A stretch of DNA of 64,000 nt from the NCBI GenBank assembly GCA_963693365.1, contig CAVNZM010000006.1, positions 5,828,001 to 5,892,000 of the forward strand, read 5' to 3'. Made by a program: the position numbers and the translations under genes. A model generated the notes under the pieces. The model saw only the letters and a list, made by a program, of their open reading frames with translations, did not search any database and was not told where the DNA came from. Source of the DNA: Amoebidium appalachense (lineage: Eukaryota; Ichthyosporea). Positions 63,103-64,000 of the stretch are shown one piece after another (position 1 is the stretch's first letter; each line of letters starts with the position of its first letter).

Positions 63103-63772
63103 AAAAATCACAGTAGAGTTGCAATCCTTTTTCTTTGCAAAAATTTGGCACCCACGGAACACAACACTCCCCCCCACCCACCCTAAAATGCAAAAACACC
63201 ACCATATACCCACCACCCGTAGAAAGAAAAGTATGGCTCTCCAAAAACCCAAAAAACCAACAAATACACCCCCCACACACACCCGGCCGGCCTGTTCTGA
63301 ATGCCGGAACACCCACAGACCCGGTGTGCCCTGTAAAACCCACCTTTTAGTCCACAAAAACATCGCCACAACATACGTACACCAACACATAATGTTAGGC
63401 AGCAACCCCCCACCACCACCACCACCACACCCCATCATCCACCCATACCCACCGTAAATATTATACACAACACCTAGGACTTCCCAATACTGTAGATCGA
63501 CCAATGAGAGCCCTCGGTTAACGTTTATTGCTAGGTTTTTGAATGGAGGGGAGGACTGGAGCCTCCTGCCGGCGTGGCTGGGGTAGTAGCCCTGGGCAAA
63601 GTGTGTACTTATAGTTAGGTTGTGAAGGATGGTTTAGCTTAGCTGAACTCATAGATAGCACCTTAACTAGTGTACTGTCGGTGCTGTGTGGTAGACGGTA
63701 GTTTCCCTAGAGGGCCTGAAAAGGCCTCCGGGAACAAAACGTGATAAAAAAAAAAAAAAAAAAAAAAAAAAA
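63103..63772 (+). other. 3' UTR and poly(A) tail of the retrotransposon
   Basis: Non-coding except for the possible extra frame to 63457. It ends GGGAACAAAACGTGAT followed by about 27 A, then the target-site duplication at 63773-63787. Confidence 0.8.
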
Positions 63773-63955
63773 TGTATCGTGGTGTGTTTATGTGTATCGT
63801 AGGCACACGTGTGTGTGTGTCAGGTTTTGCGTGTAGTGTGTGTGTGTGGTGTATTGATCAGTATGTGTGTGTGTGTATGTATGTGTGTGTGTGTGTGTTT
63901 GTGTGTGTGTGCGTGCACATAATAAATGTGTGTATGCGTTTGTATGCTTATTTGT

Positions 63956-63997
<42 letters not shown>

Positions 63998-64000
63998 GTG
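63773..64000. repeat. 3' target-site duplication followed by (TG)n
   Basis: TGTATCGTGGTGTGT (63773-63787), then TG-rich simple sequence to the window end, including (TG)n at about 63960-63992. This is the other half of the TG-rich target locus. Confidence 0.85.

Larger units (their letters stand above)
48901..63772 (+). mobile_element. Full-length non-LTR (LINE-type) retrotransposon, 14.9 kb
   Basis: Bounded by 15-bp target-site duplications and ending in about 27 A (63746-63772), the hallmarks of target-primed reverse transcription. Order: 5' leader (48901-49529), ORF1 with CCHC knuckles, APE-type endonuclease, a 4.4-kb Pro/Gln/Ala repeat, reverse transcriptase, extra region, RNase H, terminal C-C-H-C finger, 3' UTR. 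The domain order (APE-RT-RNase H with CCHC gag) resembles the I/Ingi/Jockey-like groups; the clade is not assigned. A 765-bp solo LTR interrupts it at 62110. About 14.1 kb remain without the LTR, roughly twice the usual LINE length. The intact duplications indicate a fairly recent insertion, but the coding frame is broken at several C runs and by one TAG. Confidence 0.93.

Noticed and set aside
63014-63457. Separate Cys-rich gene after the retrotransposon ORF
   Set aside because: It lies within the element's 3' region and overlaps the ORF2 tail; it may be a frame-shifted continuation, but there is no independent support.

Overview
Eukaryotic nuclear DNA, apparently from an intron-rich protist or other unicellular lineage that I cannot place further. 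Coding exons are short, canonical GT-AG introns are kilobase-sized, and non-coding DNA is saturated with (CA/TG)n arrays and uninterrupted C/G runs of 20-91 nt. At least two introns look like minor-spliceosome (U12) AT-AC introns. There are no operons, Shine-Dalgarno sites or CRISPR arrays.

Layout. (1) 1-9.1 kb: a low-complexity region with a doublet of CREB/ATF palindromes, then a plus-strand gene (about 2.76-6.81 kb) with Cys-pair zinc motifs and a C-terminal F-box, broken by homopolymer frame steps and two in-frame TGAs. (2) 9.1-33.2 kb: a minus-strand exportin-4 (XPO4) gene that I could assemble exon by exon (26 exons plus a tentative last one, about 1,085 codons). Its introns hold microsatellites, poly-C/G, dispersed repeats, a tRNA-like element and degenerate tandem copies of the neighbouring exon edges. 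(3) 33.2-36 kb: purine-rich intergenic DNA with a 91-nt G run, a 59-bp tandem duplication and a hairpin. (4) 36.0-37.5 kb: a plus-strand gene for a charged, internally duplicated, probably nuclear protein. (5) 38.1-44.0 kb: a six-exon plus-strand gene for a DUF455 ferritin-like protein with a mitochondrial-presequence-like N-terminus. (6) 46.1-46.9 kb: a minus-strand, intronless multi-pass membrane protein of unknown function. (7) 48.9-63.8 kb: one 14.9-kb non-LTR retrotransposon with 15-bp target-site duplications and a poly(A) tail, inserted in TG-rich DNA. It carries a CCHC gag-like ORF1, an APE-type endonuclease, a 4.4-kb Pro/Gln/Ala tandem repeat, reverse transcriptase, an extra region, RNase H and a terminal zinc finger, and is itself interrupted by a 765-bp solo LTR.

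The host genes are independent and I see no shared pathway. The points most worth checking are the AT-AC introns in XPO4, the systematic duplication of splice-site regions inside XPO4 introns, the intronic repeat family that runs in the sense direction in both genes, and the giant retrotransposon with a coding tandem repeat between endonuclease and reverse transcriptase. Most reading-frame breaks in the F-box gene and the retrotransposon are -1 steps at homopolymers, which points to base loss in homopolymers (sequencing or real) rather than random decay.
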